A stretch of 47,472 nucleotides of DNA from DATGLE01 sp035294325. GTDB taxonomy: Bacteria > Chloroflexota > Ktedonobacteria > Ktedonobacterales > Ktedonobacteraceae. The notes below the pieces were generated by a model. It was not told where the DNA came from and searched no databases. It saw nothing but the letters and a program-made list of their open reading frames with translations. The position numbers and the translations under genes were made by a program. Location: positions 1 through 47,472 of the forward strand of contig DATGLE010000183.1 in NCBI GenBank assembly GCA_035294325.1, read 5' to 3'. The stretch's first letter is position 1, and each line of letters begins with the position of its first letter. Of the stretch, positions 32,784-40,966 are shown piece by piece.

Positions 32784-35591
32784 TTAATATTGCCGGTGCG
32801 CGCTACGCAGCGCGTCGGTATCGCGCAGCAGCTCAATCCAGCGATCAACGTCAGCCTCGCGCTCGGCTTGCAGCATGTCGAGTTGCTGGCGCAGGGCCTC
32901 CGAGGTCAGTACGCGCTCGGTCAGCAGGCTGTACAGACTGTTCACAAGGTCGGAGAAGATGCCGGGCACCTTTGACGGCTGCCCATCCAGGCGGTCACTA
33001 TCGTACACCTGGCGCTCCTCCAGTTTATCCAGCTCGTAGCGGAAAAGATGGGCGATGCGCCGCTCCGTGCTCTGTGCCAGTTGGCCGCAAATGACATCGA
33101 GGATTGGGATCATCAACTGGCGCGCCTGCAAGATGATATCCTCCGGCTTGCCCTGGGCAGAGACGAGCCGGTAGAGAGCGCTCACGGCGGGATCGTCTTT
33201 GGTCGGAGCGTACTTCTCCTCGTTGAGCAGTTCGCTCATCGTAACGTAGAGGCAGATATCGCGGGCCTTATCGCGGATGCTGCGCTTGAGCCTGCCATAC
33301 GATTTTTGCAGCTCATCCAGTTCGCCGCCCGTCTCGCCGAGCGCTACTCGGTTGATATCAAGCGTGCCCTCGATTTCCTCGCGGTGAGCAATGGGCATCA
33401 GAAACGCCTCTGCCAGCGTGCGCGCCGGCTCATACAACTCGCGCTCCAGCGCCGCGCTGAAGCTTGCGCGCAGCTCCTTGATGAGATTCCAGCCATCGAT
33501 ATCTACCCAGCGATTGCCAATATCCATCGCCGGAGAAGCGCCCTGCATGCGATTGCTCACTTTGATCAGGTGATCAAAGTATCCCTGCATGATATGCTGC
33601 TTGATGCGGCGCGCCGCCCGGCTATGAGCCAGCATCAGAGCGCGCTGGAACGCGTTATCCTCGCTGCCGATGGCCGTATCGAACTCCTTCAAGGCGTCGT
33701 TCCATGCGGCATGCATCGCGCTGGTGCGCTTCTGCAACTGCTCAAAGCGCGCGGCGCCGCGCTTGTTTTTGCGCGTGAGCATCTCCTGTTGCAGTTCCTC
33801 CAGATCATGGCTGTAGATACCGAAGTTGCTCAGCCGTTCCCAGCACAGATCCTCCAGTTGTTGCAGCGCCATCGCCAGTTGCGTCTCGGCCTGGCGCAGT
33901 TGCACATCGTAGCGGCTGCCGCTCAGGAATGCCTGCAAATCGTTGATAAGTTCGGGGAGGCCGCTGAATTGCAGCATCGCGGCGTGCTGCTGTGGCGTGA
34001 TCTTCTCGAAATCCTGCGGACCGGAGATGGCAGGGAGCGTTGAGTCGATCTGCAACAATTCGGGATAGACACTGAACACGCGGCCCGCGTATTCGCGTTC
34101 CTCCTGCTGGCGCTCTGCGCCCGGCTGCTGCCCCTCGATGCCCAGTGTGGCGAAGAGGGCATCGAGACCGCGCAGCGGATAAAAGAAGTAGTCGCCGGCT
34201 GGCCCGTGATGGTGATAGCTGTTGTAGTTGGCGGGCAGTTCACGCAGCAGCGGGCGCAAACTACCCAGGGCTTTCTCCTTGCTGGCCGCCGAATTCACCT
34301 CGTCCCAGTGTGTGACGGCGAGAAAGACCATGCCGGCGGCGACTTCCGGCGATCTTCCCTGGACCACCCTGCGTCGTACCAGCTCAAAGAGGCGCTGCGT
34401 GCGATCATCGTCACCGAAGCGGTTATTGCCGATGACGAGAATGATGGCGTCGACCTGATCCAGTTCTTCGCGCAGAATGGCATCGTGACGGATCTGGCCC
34501 GCCGCGCCGCCAGGTAGATCAACCAGCACGCTCCCGGGCGGCAGCAGGGAGTGAGGGGTGGTATGCACTCTGTATTCTACATAGTCGATCAGCAGGATCA
34601 GGCGCGGCTCCTGGCTATCGCGCGCTGGCTCCTCAATATAGCGGCTGCTCTCCTCTTTCCAGCGCTCAGGAGGAATAACCTCGACGTATGCCTGCTCATC
34701 CTGCAAATACTTGTCGGCAAAAGCTTCGCTGGCTTTGAGCAGCGCGGAAAGTTCGGCGGCCAGCGCCTCGCGGGCGCGCGGGTTGGGCGCGCTGTGAATG
34801 CTCTGCTGCGTCTGCTTGAGGATATCTTCGAAAGCCGGGCGCGTCAGGAAATGGACGCGCATCTCTTCCGGCTCCTGCTCATCGCACAGCCGGATGCGCG
34901 TGCGCACGCCGGTCACGGCGCCACCGGCGAGGCGCGGAAAAATATCGCGGCCAATCATCGCTGCCAGCAGCGTGCTTTTGCCGGCGCCGGCGTGGCCGAT
35001 CACCTTGACGCTGTACTCGTGCGTAAAGTCGAGGGCGCGCGCCGCTTCGGCCAGGTGATGGCGCAGCTTCAGAAACTGTGGGGATTCGACCTGTTGTAGT
35101 TGTGGCCGCTCAAAAAGTTCGGCGGCAGCCTGCGCCCGCTGAATCTGTTTCTTCCAGGTCTCAAGCTTCTGCTCTTTGTTGGGCAGTTGGGCGGGGAAAT
35201 AGCGTTCTATCTGTTCGCTCTGGCGCTGGAGATATTGCAGAAGGCCAAGCACCTCGGCAGGCGCATATGGGATGGCCGGCGGCGCCAGGCTCTCTCCTCC
35301 CAGTTCTTCCTCATTCTCTTCTACCTCGTCCTCATCCTCATCCTCTTCGTATTCATCCTCCTCTTCTTCCTCCTCCTGCACTTCTTCAGCGGGAGGCGGG
35401 ATAGTCTGGATGGGCCGCGTTGCCGGCGGCGGAGCCAGGGGAGCCGGTGTTGCTGTTGCTACAGGTTGAGTCCTGCCGGATGGGGATCGTAGTCGCTTGC
35501 CACAAATATTACATACCTCTGCATCGATGCGTACCACATTGTCACACTGTGGGCAGGTAGTGACCTGCTGTTTTTGTCTGATGAATTGCAT
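32784..35591 (-). CDS. zinc-ribbon dynamin-like large GTPase
   Basis: A 935-residue protein. The N-terminus is a zinc ribbon (C13, C16, C27, C30), followed by a Pro/Ala linker and a very acidic run (~70-100, mostly Glu/Asp). The GTPase domain has G1 GHAGAGKST (~197-206), G3 DLPGG (~358) and a G4 of the form THWD (~427). Residues ~520-935 are long helices rich in Gln/Glu, like the stalk of bacterial dynamin-like proteins, which reshape membranes. No transmembrane helix is obvious. The GTPase identity is clear; the family (dynamin versus another large GTPase) is a judgement from layout. The gene stands alone; a palindrome CGATCA-N6-TGATCG lies 26 bp upstream. Confidence 0.75.
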   Translation of the reverse strand: MQFIRQKQQVTTCPQCDNVVRIDAEVCNICGKRLRSPSGRTQPVATATPAPLAPPPATRPIQTIPPPAEEVQEEEEEEDEYEEDEDEDEVEENEEELGGESLAPPAIPYAPAEVLGLLQYLQRQSEQIERYFPAQLPNKEQKLETWKKQIQRAQAAAELFERPQLQQVESPQFLKLRHHLAEAARALDFTHEYSVKVIGHAGAGKSTLLAAMIGRDIFPRLAGGAVTGVRTRIRLCDEQEPEEMRVHFLTRPAFEDILKQTQQSIHSAPNPRAREALAAELSALLKASEAFADKYLQDEQAYVEVIPPERWKEESSRYIEEPARDSQEPRLILLIDYVEYRVHTTPHSLLPPGSVLVDLPGGAAGQIRHDAILREELDQVDAIILVIGNNRFGDDDRTQRLFELVRRRVVQGRSPEVAAGMVFLAVTHWDEVNSAASKEKALGSLRPLLRELPANYNSYHHHGPAGDYFFYPLRGLDALFATLGIEGQQPGAERQQEEREYAGRVFSVYPELLQIDSTLPAISGPQDFEKITPQQHAAMLQFSGLPELINDLQAFLSGSRYDVQLRQAETQLAMALQQLEDLCWERLSNFGIYSHDLEELQQEMLTRKNKRGAARFEQLQKRTSAMHAAWNDALKEFDTAIGSEDNAFQRALMLAHSRAARRIKQHIMQGYFDHLIKVSNRMQGASPAMDIGNRWVDIDGWNLIKELRASFSAALERELYEPARTLAEAFLMPIAHREEIEGTLDINRVALGETGGELDELQKSYGRLKRSIRDKARDICLYVTMSELLNEEKYAPTKDDPAVSALYRLVSAQGKPEDIILQARQLMIPILDVICGQLAQSTERRIAHLFRYELDKLEERQVYDSDRLDGQPSKVPGIFSDLVNSLYSLLTERVLTSEALRQQLDMLQAEREADVDRWIELLRDTDALRSAHRQY

Positions 35592-35616
35592 AAATTGACA
35601 TATCCCCCTTCACATA

Positions 35617-35634
35617 CGATCAAAATAGTGATCG
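35617..35634. promoter_or_regulatory. CGATCA-N6-TGATCG operator candidate
   Basis: An 18-bp perfect dyad 26 bp upstream of the start of the dynamin-like gene, where a repressor could block transcription. The cognate regulator is unknown. Confidence 0.45.
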
Positions 35635-35726
35635 AGGCGATAATAACATATCTCCCCGACGGGAGGCAATAAGCCCATGACTTGCAGCCGCCCTTCTGAC
35701 TGCTCACCGCTGCGCGGTTCGCCAGT

Positions 35727-35781
35727 AATGAGGAGTCTGCGGGCTGAGTGCCGCAGGCACTCAGCCCGCAGACTCCTCATT
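35727..35781. repeat. variable-stem palindrome 7
   Basis: 26-bp perfect arms with a GCA triloop (gtgcc-GCA-ggcac) on the plus strand, just 3' of the response regulator gene. Left flank: gctcaccgctgcgcggttcgc, shared with palindrome 9. Right flank: gtgcgccgcaggcgcac (box A relative). No T-tract. Confidence 0.9.
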
Positions 35782-35832
35782 TAAAGGGTGCGCCGCAGGC
35801 GCACAAAACAAGCCCGTTGGGTTTAAGGAACG

Positions 35833-36555
35833 CTAGGAGTCGGGGGGGATCAGGCCGTAGCGCAGGGCAAAGCGTACAAGATGGGTAATATCGTGCAGGC
35901 CAAGCTTCTCCATGACGTTAGCGCGATGGGCCTGCACGGTTTTGATGCTCAGCACCAGGCGATCAGCAATTTCCTGGTTGGTGTGGCCCTCGGCTACCAG
36001 CTTCAGCACCTCAAGCTCGCGGGGGGTGAGCGCTTCGAGTTCGCCGGCAAGCTTCGCCTGCGCGGGTGTGCCGGTGTGCGGAGGTGGGACCTGCGGCGCG
36101 TCATTGTGAGCGCTGAGATAGGCGCGAATCAGCGCTTTTGCCAGCCCTGGATAGAGAAAAGCTCCGCCGTGGGCCGTGGCGCGTACCGCTGCGCAAAGAT
36201 CGGCGGGCGCGATCTTCTTGACGATATAGCCCGCCGCGCCCATGCGCAGCGCCTGCAAAAAGTACTCCTCGCTTTCATGCATGGTGAGGATGAGCACCTG
36301 CGTCTCAGGGAGCCGGGTGCGAATACGGCGGCAAGCCTCCAGCCCGTCCATCTGCGCCATAGTGATGTCCAGCACGACAATATCGGGCTGGAGGCTCACG
36401 GCCTGCTCAAGCGCCTCTATGCCAGTACGAGCTTCTCCGATTACCTGGATATCCGGTTGCGTCTCCAGCAGCAGTTTCAAACCCTGACGTAAAATATCGT
36501 GATCGTCGGCAAGCAGCACACGGATAGGCGCGGCATTACTGGATTCGGCGGCCAT
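35833..36555 (-). CDS. NarL/LuxR-family response regulator (second pair)
   Basis: A 240-residue response regulator. Receiver with D17-D18 (LLADDHD) and phospho-acceptor D63 (VVLDITMAQMDG). A ~35-residue linker precedes the LuxR-type helix-turn-helix (ALTPRELEVLKLVAEGHTNQEIADRL, TVQAHRANVMEKLGL). The start (MAAESS) follows a GAGGACA box and overlaps the end of the kinase gene by 20 bp, so the two are translated together. The target genes are unknown; the Asp-box protein upstream is a candidate. Confidence 0.9.
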   Translation of the reverse strand: MAAESSNAAPIRVLLADDHDILRQGLKLLLETQPDIQVIGEARTGIEALEQAVSLQPDIVVLDITMAQMDGLEACRRIRTRLPETQVLILTMHESEEYFLQALRMGAAGYIVKKIAPADLCAAVRATAHGGAFLYPGLAKALIRAYLSAHNDAPQVPPPHTGTPAQAKLAGELEALTPRELEVLKLVAEGHTNQEIADRLVLSIKTVQAHRANVMEKLGLHDITHLVRFALRYGLIPPDS

Positions 36556-37687
36556 TATCGTTGTCCTCTTTCCCTTCTGGCGTGACATGTTCGGCGGGCA
36601 GCGGCAGGATCGCCTCGACGGTTGTGCCCCTGCCGGGCTGCGAGCTGATGGTGAGCGTGCCGCCAGGCAGCGCCGCTCGCTCCTGCATGCCTAAGATGCC
36701 CGATCCTGTGTACTTCACCGCACCAGGATCGAAGCCGCAGCCGTCGTCATGAACCTGTAAACGCACGCACTGTCGATCCTGTAGCAGCGAGATGCTGGCG
36801 TGCTGTGTATGAGCGTGGCGCGCGATATTGGTAAGGCTCTCCTGCGCGATACGGAAGAGCGCCGTTTCACAGGCCGCCGGGAGGGTATGAGCCGTCTCGC
36901 TGATCCCCTCTATGCTGAGATCAACCGTGAGGTTGAGGCGTTGACGGCTATCCTCGACTAACCAGCGAAATGCTGCGGGCAGCCCCAGGTCGTCGAGAAC
37001 GCTGGGACGCAATTGCTGCGCGAGCACGCGAATATTCTCCAGCGTGTTCTGAGTGAGCGTGGTAAGCCTGCGCAGCCCGCTATCCAGGCGCTCGCGGGCG
37101 TCGGCGCTGATCGCGGACTCCGGTAACGCCTGGAGGTACTGATTGAGCACTTCGGCATGGATAAGCAGCGCGGTGAGGTTCTGCCCCGTCTCGTCGTGTA
37201 GCTCAAGGGCGAGGCGGCGCTGCTCCTCTTCCTGTGCTTGCAGGATCAGAGCAGTCTGCTCGCGCCGCGCCGCCTCCAGCCGGTCTAGCATGGTATTGAA
37301 TGCCTGTGCTAATTCCGCGATCTCCATATCGGAAGGCTTGATAGTGGCGCGGGTGAGCGTTTTCCCGGCGCTGACGGCGCGTATCGTAGCCAGCAGGCCG
37401 AAAAGCGGGCGAAAGCTCATGCGCAAAAGGATGATGTTGGTGAGGAGCGTCAGTATCGTTGCCAGCACGATAAAGCCGGTGTCGATCAGGTAGTGATGGG
37501 CCTCCAGGCTGTGGCTCGTTATCCACAGGCCGGCCAGCGCCTCCGCCACCAGCATGATGGTATTGACGAGGATCACTTTTTCAAATAGGGAGAGATGCCA
37601 GTTTCGCACAAACAGAACCCGTTTCCTTTTACGCTTTAAGGCTTCATCTCTTCTCTGCCTGCTCACCACTATAGCCTGATCGCTCAT
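36536..37687 (-). CDS. sensor histidine kinase, HAMP/HisKA_3 type
   Basis: About 383 residues. Two hydrophobic helices (~37-57 and ~68-90) enclose a very short outside loop. A HAMP domain and coiled coil (~92-160) lead to the HisKA_3 domain with H164 in ALELHDETGQN. The HATPase domain has NIARHAHTQHA and DDGCGFDP, then the G box GILGMQERA. Both TTG at 37696 and ATG at 37687 are possible starts; neither has a clear ribosome binding site. Sensing is probably intramembrane, given the tiny loop. Overlaps its response regulator gene. Confidence 0.87.
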   Translation of the reverse strand: MSDQAIVVSRQRRDEALKRKRKRVLFVRNWHLSLFEKVILVNTIMLVAEALAGLWITSHSLEAHHYLIDTGFIVLATILTLLTNIILLRMSFRPLFGLLATIRAVSAGKTLTRATIKPSDMEIAELAQAFNTMLDRLEAARREQTALILQAQEEEQRRLALELHDETGQNLTALLIHAEVLNQYLQALPESAISADARERLDSGLRRLTTLTQNTLENIRVLAQQLRPSVLDDLGLPAAFRWLVEDSRQRLNLTVDLSIEGISETAHTLPAACETALFRIAQESLTNIARHAHTQHASISLLQDRQCVRLQVHDDGCGFDPGAVKYTGSGILGMQERAALPGGTLTISSQPGRGTTVEAILPLPAEHVTPEGKEDNDNGRRIQ

Positions 37688-37732
37688 GCAGGTCAAGTGA
37701 CCAGCGCTTGCTCGCGCCTGCGGCGCTCGCTA

Positions 37733-37795
37733 GATGTATTGAGGTGATGTGGAAAAATGCGCGAAGCGCATTTTTCCACATCACTTCAATACATC
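37733..37795. repeat. variable-stem palindrome 6
   Basis: 30-bp arms with one mismatch and a GAA triloop (tgcgc-GAA-gcgca) on the plus strand, between the kinase and Asp-box protein genes. Left: gctcgcgcctgcggcgctcg (box A). Right: gcgcggctttgccgcgcgaa (box B). This copy shows both flanking hairpins most clearly. Confidence 0.92.
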
Positions 37796-37836
37796 ACTTG
37801 CGCGGCTTTGCCGCGCGAACGCCCAACGAGAGGGGG

Positions 37837-38982
37837 CTAATCTGTCAGGATGTGCCATGAAAGGCCGCCGTCGCTGCTGGTAAGAACTGTGGCCGGCAGG
37901 AAGAAGCCGGCATAGAGCCGTGTGGGGTGCTGCGGATCCATGACGAGCGCAACCAGATCGCTTCTATTGAAGCGCCAGCGGTGTTGCCAGCTCTTGCCGC
38001 CGTCAGTTGAGTACCAGAGATCCCTGCCGGTCAGGCCGTAAAGAACGCTGCCCGTCGCGTCGCTTATCAGTTGCGAAAATGGCGTTGTAGTAGGAGTTGC
38101 CAGCGTTGTAATCTGTGCCGTCCCGTCGCGCCATGTGTAGAGACCCTGATCGGTGGCACAGAAGATCCTGGCGGGCGTATCCTGCGATGCCGCTAACTCC
38201 TGCACGCTGCCCTGCACAGCGCTGATAGTGCTCCAGTGTGCTCCATCGTCTCTGCTCTCGAAAAGCCCTGCATTCCCTCCCAGTAACAGGTGAGCGGGAT
38301 CGCCGGGAAAGGTGAGCAACTCCTGGCCCTGTGTGTTCGGGAGCGGGCTGGCGGACAGGGGCCGCCAGTGGAGACCGAGATCGCGGGTCTCGAACCAGCC
38401 ATGATAGAGATAGAACGCGTAGAAATGGCCTGCCGTCGCGGAACCGGCGCGGACGGTGAAAGGATAAGCTGAGGCGGAGACGCCAGAGGGCCTGCGCAGG
38501 GACCATGTGCTGCCGCCATCGGCGCTGAAGTAGACGCCGGCGGGATCACCACCACTCACGCTGGGAACGCCTAGCAGGGCAAGCGAGCGCGCATCCTTCG
38601 GATTAACGGCGATAACCGTGACCATAAGCCTGTTGAGCACGCCGCGTGGTTGAGGCCAGGTCTGTCCATCGTCGGTGCTGGTGAACATGCCGAAGTGCGT
38701 CCCCAGGTATATCACACCAGCCTTTCCACCCGGGACGACGGTATGGAGGTGCGTTTGCGGGTTTGAGAGCGGCCTGCCCGCTATCGTCGGATCGGTGCTG
38801 TCGCGATGGCTCAAGACCTGCCAGCCAGCCAGCAGGATAGCAATAACAAGCGGGATCAGGAATATGAAAACGGGGCGTCTCTTGCGCTGCTGTCCTGGCG
38901 GCGCCTCTGTTCCCCTGGAAGATGGTTTTGCCGGTATCATAGATGAGTTTACAGGCTCCTTGCCAGTGATGGGCATTCTCAT
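37837..38982 (-). CDS. membrane-anchored Asp-box (BNR) beta-propeller protein
   Basis: A 381-residue protein with a short basic cytoplasmic N-terminus, one transmembrane helix (~38-57) and an extracellular propeller. Asp-box motifs (S/T-x-D-x-G-x-x-W) recur: TSTDDGQTW, FSADGGSTW, ESRDDGAHW, YSTDGGKSW and TSSDGGLSW, plus a degenerate ETRDLGLHW, about every 45-70 residues. Such repeats occur in sialidases, sortilins, photosystem assembly factor Ycf48 and many unknown secreted proteins. No catalytic residues of a glycosidase are evident. It lies upstream of the second kinase pair, in the same direction, and could be its partner. Confidence 0.8.
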   Translation of the reverse strand: MRMPITGKEPVNSSMIPAKPSSRGTEAPPGQQRKRRPVFIFLIPLVIAILLAGWQVLSHRDSTDPTIAGRPLSNPQTHLHTVVPGGKAGVIYLGTHFGMFTSTDDGQTWPQPRGVLNRLMVTVIAVNPKDARSLALLGVPSVSGGDPAGVYFSADGGSTWSLRRPSGVSASAYPFTVRAGSATAGHFYAFYLYHGWFETRDLGLHWRPLSASPLPNTQGQELLTFPGDPAHLLLGGNAGLFESRDDGAHWSTISAVQGSVQELAASQDTPARIFCATDQGLYTWRDGTAQITTLATPTTTPFSQLISDATGSVLYGLTGRDLWYSTDGGKSWQHRWRFNRSDLVALVMDPQHPTRLYAGFFLPATVLTSSDGGLSWHILTD

Positions 38983-39436
38983 AGCGTATACCTCATGTCA
39001 TATTGTGACTGATTTGCATTGCCTGTTTCAAGATCGTGAACGCTCGTTCGCAAATGGGAAACCACAACTACGCATCATCTCGTTCGTATAGTTTGTCGAA
39101 TAAGCGTTTTCGTCAAGCTGGATTTTATGCGTTGGAACCAGGAGGCTCAGATCTGGTGAAACAAAAGCGCGGTGTTTTCCCCTCTTAACAGACAGAAGTC
39201 ACCATTTGCAGATGAAGTTCTCGCCAGGCTCCTCTCTCGTGGCAGGATGCTGAAAAGGCGGACCAGCGATTGGTATACCCCTCGTATTAACCGGCAGCCG
39301 AACCGCAGCGCATAGAGAGTGACCAGGGTTGTGCCTGGCAAGCGTCCCGGGCTGGTTGCCTAACGCAAAAGAAAGGCATGCGGCGTTTTTCTCCTCCCTG
39401 TCATGATTGGCAAAGGTCTTGACGCTGCCCATTGTA
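38983..39436. other. intergenic region without supported genes
   Basis: A 454-bp divergent gap between the Asp-box protein and the desaturase. Short minus-strand frames (39147-39447) lack protein-like composition and a ribosome binding site. I saw no hairpin, repeat or consensus promoter here. Confidence 0.5.
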
Positions 39437-40297
39437 ATGAAATCCATTCTGTATAAAGCTGTCGTCCTCGTGGTGGTAGTCGTTCCCTTCCTGGCTACCC
39501 TCTTTGCTATCTGGCTGCTGTGGTCGCGTATCGTTCACTGGTCAGATGTCATCTTACTCGCCGGAATGTATTCCTTCATCGCATTAGGAGTGACTGTGGG
39601 CTATCACCGCATGCTCACTCATCGCAGTTTCCGCCCCCACCCCATCGTTAAATTCCTCCTGCTCATGCTGGGTTCGATGGCGCTGGAAGGTCCCGCTATC
39701 GAATGGGCCGCAACACATCTCAAGCATCATGCGCAGGCAGATCGCGAGGGCGATCCGCATAGCCCCGTTGAGGGCTTCTTTCACGCCCATATGGGCTGGA
39801 TGTTCGGCGATAGCACGGCCGATCCCCATACCTACTGCCGCTACCTGCTGGATGATCCAATGATCGTCTTCGTCAGCCGCACCTTCTTGCTCTGGTCGCT
39901 GTTATCGCTTGTTATTCCCTTCGCACTTGGCGGCTGGCCGGGCCTGCTGTGGGGAGGGCTGGTGCGTATCTTCCTGACGCATCATGTTACCTGGAGCGTC
40001 AACTCTGTTTGCCATACCTTCGGAAAGCGCGCCTTCGAGACGAATGATCGGAGTCGCAACGAATGGGTTGTGGGGCTGCTGGCCTTTGGTGAAGGCTGGC
40101 ACAATAATCACCATGCTTTTCCTCGTTCTGCTTTCCACGGATTGCACTGGTGGCAGTTCGACCTCTCCGGCTATGTCATTCGGGCGCTCGAACGCTGCGG
40201 ATTGGCTCACGATGTCTATCGTATTCCGCCAGCAATGATGGCGCGCCGTTTAGCCAGGACTGCTGCTGCTCAAACAACCACGCCCTCGCGCGTTTGA
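39437..40297 (+). CDS. acyl-CoA/acyl-lipid delta-9-type fatty acid desaturase
   Basis: A 286-residue membrane desaturase with four hydrophobic helices. All three histidine clusters that bind the di-iron centre are present: HRMLTH (57-62), HLKHH (94-98) and HNNHH (222-226). NSVCHTFG before the last cluster is typical of stearoyl-CoA desaturase-like proteins. It introduces a double bond in fatty acyl chains and so adjusts membrane fluidity. Start is uncertain: ATG at 39437 has no ribosome binding site, and an in-frame TTG at 39407 would add ten residues. Its stop codon overlaps the -35 box of the csoR promoter. Confidence 0.88.
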   Translation: MKSILYKAVVLVVVVVPFLATLFAIWLLWSRIVHWSDVILLAGMYSFIALGVTVGYHRMLTHRSFRPHPIVKFLLLMLGSMALEGPAIEWAATHLKHHAQADREGDPHSPVEGFFHAHMGWMFGDSTADPHTYCRYLLDDPMIVFVSRTFLLWSLLSLVIPFALGGWPGLLWGGLVRIFLTHHVTWSVNSVCHTFGKRAFETNDRSRNEWVVGLLAFGEGWHNNHHAFPRSAFHGLHWWQFDLSGYVIRALERCGLAHDVYRIPPAMMARRLARTAAAQTTTPSRV

Positions 40298-40323
40298 CCC
40301 ATCCCCCTGGGGTATGGTATAAT
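40294..40323 (+). promoter_or_regulatory. csoR promoter with embedded CsoR operator
   Basis: TTGACC at 40294-40299, an 18-bp spacer and a perfect TATAAT at 40318-40323. The spacer contains ATCCCCCTGGGGTAT (40301-40315), a near-perfect dyad of the C-tract/G-tract kind bound by CsoR repressors. Binding there would block RNA polymerase, giving autorepression relieved by Cu(I). The desaturase stop codon overlaps the -35 box. Confidence 0.75.
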
Positions 40324-40375
40324 ACAGAAAGCAGTTCGAAGCCTGAGAACGGGCAGAGGAGAAAGGAAAACGAGA

Positions 40376-40645
40376 ATGCAAGATGAGCGTCGCCGAGAAG
40401 CCTTGAAGCGGCTCTCTTATATCGAGGGCCATGTGGCGGGCATTCGCAAAATGGTAGAGGAGGATAAATACTGTGTGGATATTCTGCGCCAGACCTATGC
40501 CGTGCGCAAGGCTCTGGAAAAGCTGGAGAGCATGATCCTGGAGGGCCACTTGCATACCTGCGTCCCCGAGGGCATCAAGGGGGGCCGTGAGGAGGCCGTC
40601 ATTCAGGAACTGGTGCAGCTCTACGATATCGCAGGCAATCGCTAA
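40376..40645 (+). CDS. csoR: CsoR-family copper-sensing repressor
   Basis: An 89-residue all-helical repressor. The Cu(I) ligands C33, H58 and C62 have exactly the spacing of M. tuberculosis CsoR (C36, H61, C65), which argues for copper rather than nickel, formaldehyde or persulfide sensing. N-terminal RRREALKRLSYIEGHVAGI is the family signature with DNA-contacting Arg/Lys. Start preceded by AAGGA. The promoter holds its own probable operator. copZ follows after 101 bp that include a degenerate repeat element. Confidence 0.92.
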   Translation: MQDERRREALKRLSYIEGHVAGIRKMVEEDKYCVDILRQTYAVRKALEKLESMILEGHLHTCVPEGIKGGREEAVIQELVQLYDIAGNR

Positions 40646-40654
40646 ATTTCCGTT

Positions 40655-40720
40655 ACCATCGCATGCTCGCGCCTGCGGCTGCTCGGCCAGCGAGCGAGGA
40701 TGTTGAGAATCAGATATCCT
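40655..40720. repeat. stemless copy of the dispersed element
   Basis: Contains gctcgcgcctgcggc (box A) and the 20-mer GAGGATGTTGAGAATCAGAT (40696-40715), both present in the 21331-21573 element, but without the long palindrome between them. It lies between csoR and copZ. Either an ancestral or a deleted form. Confidence 0.65.
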
Positions 40721-40746
40721 GCAAGAAAGGAAGAAGGTGTTATATT

Positions 40747-40965
40747 ATGGCAGATGTGCAGAATATTACACTTTCCGTACCGGATGTGAGTTGTGAGCAT
40801 TGTGTCAGAGCAATCGATAGCGCGCTGAAGGCCCTCCCGGGCATAGAGAACATCCATACCGATCTACAGACCAGGGAGGTAAGCCTGCGCTACCATCTCA
40901 ACCAGGTCACGCTGCAACAGATCGAGAATGCCCTGGAAGATGCGGGCTACACGGTTGCCAGGTGA
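40747..40965 (+). CDS. copZ: copper chaperone CopZ
   Basis: A 72-residue heavy-metal-associated (HMA) domain with the beta-alpha-beta fold pattern. The Cu(I)-binding pair is C16 and C19 in VSCEHCVRAI. Such chaperones carry Cu(I) to a CopA-type P-ATPase or to CsoR. The start is MADVQN; the longer frame begins inside the repeat element and is rejected. It shares direction with csoR; no copA is in the window. The HAD gene starts one base after its stop. Confidence 0.9.
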   Translation: MADVQNITLSVPDVSCEHCVRAIDSALKALPGIENIHTDLQTREVSLRYHLNQVTLQQIENALEDAGYTVAR

Positions 40966-40966
40966 T

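Noticed and set aside
33048..34043. A 331-residue plus-strand frame
   Set aside because: Antisense to the dynamin-like GTPase; no recognisable domain or ribosome binding site.
39147..39447. Two minus-strand frames before the desaturase
   Set aside because: No start context and no conserved pattern; not enough to call a gene or a relic.
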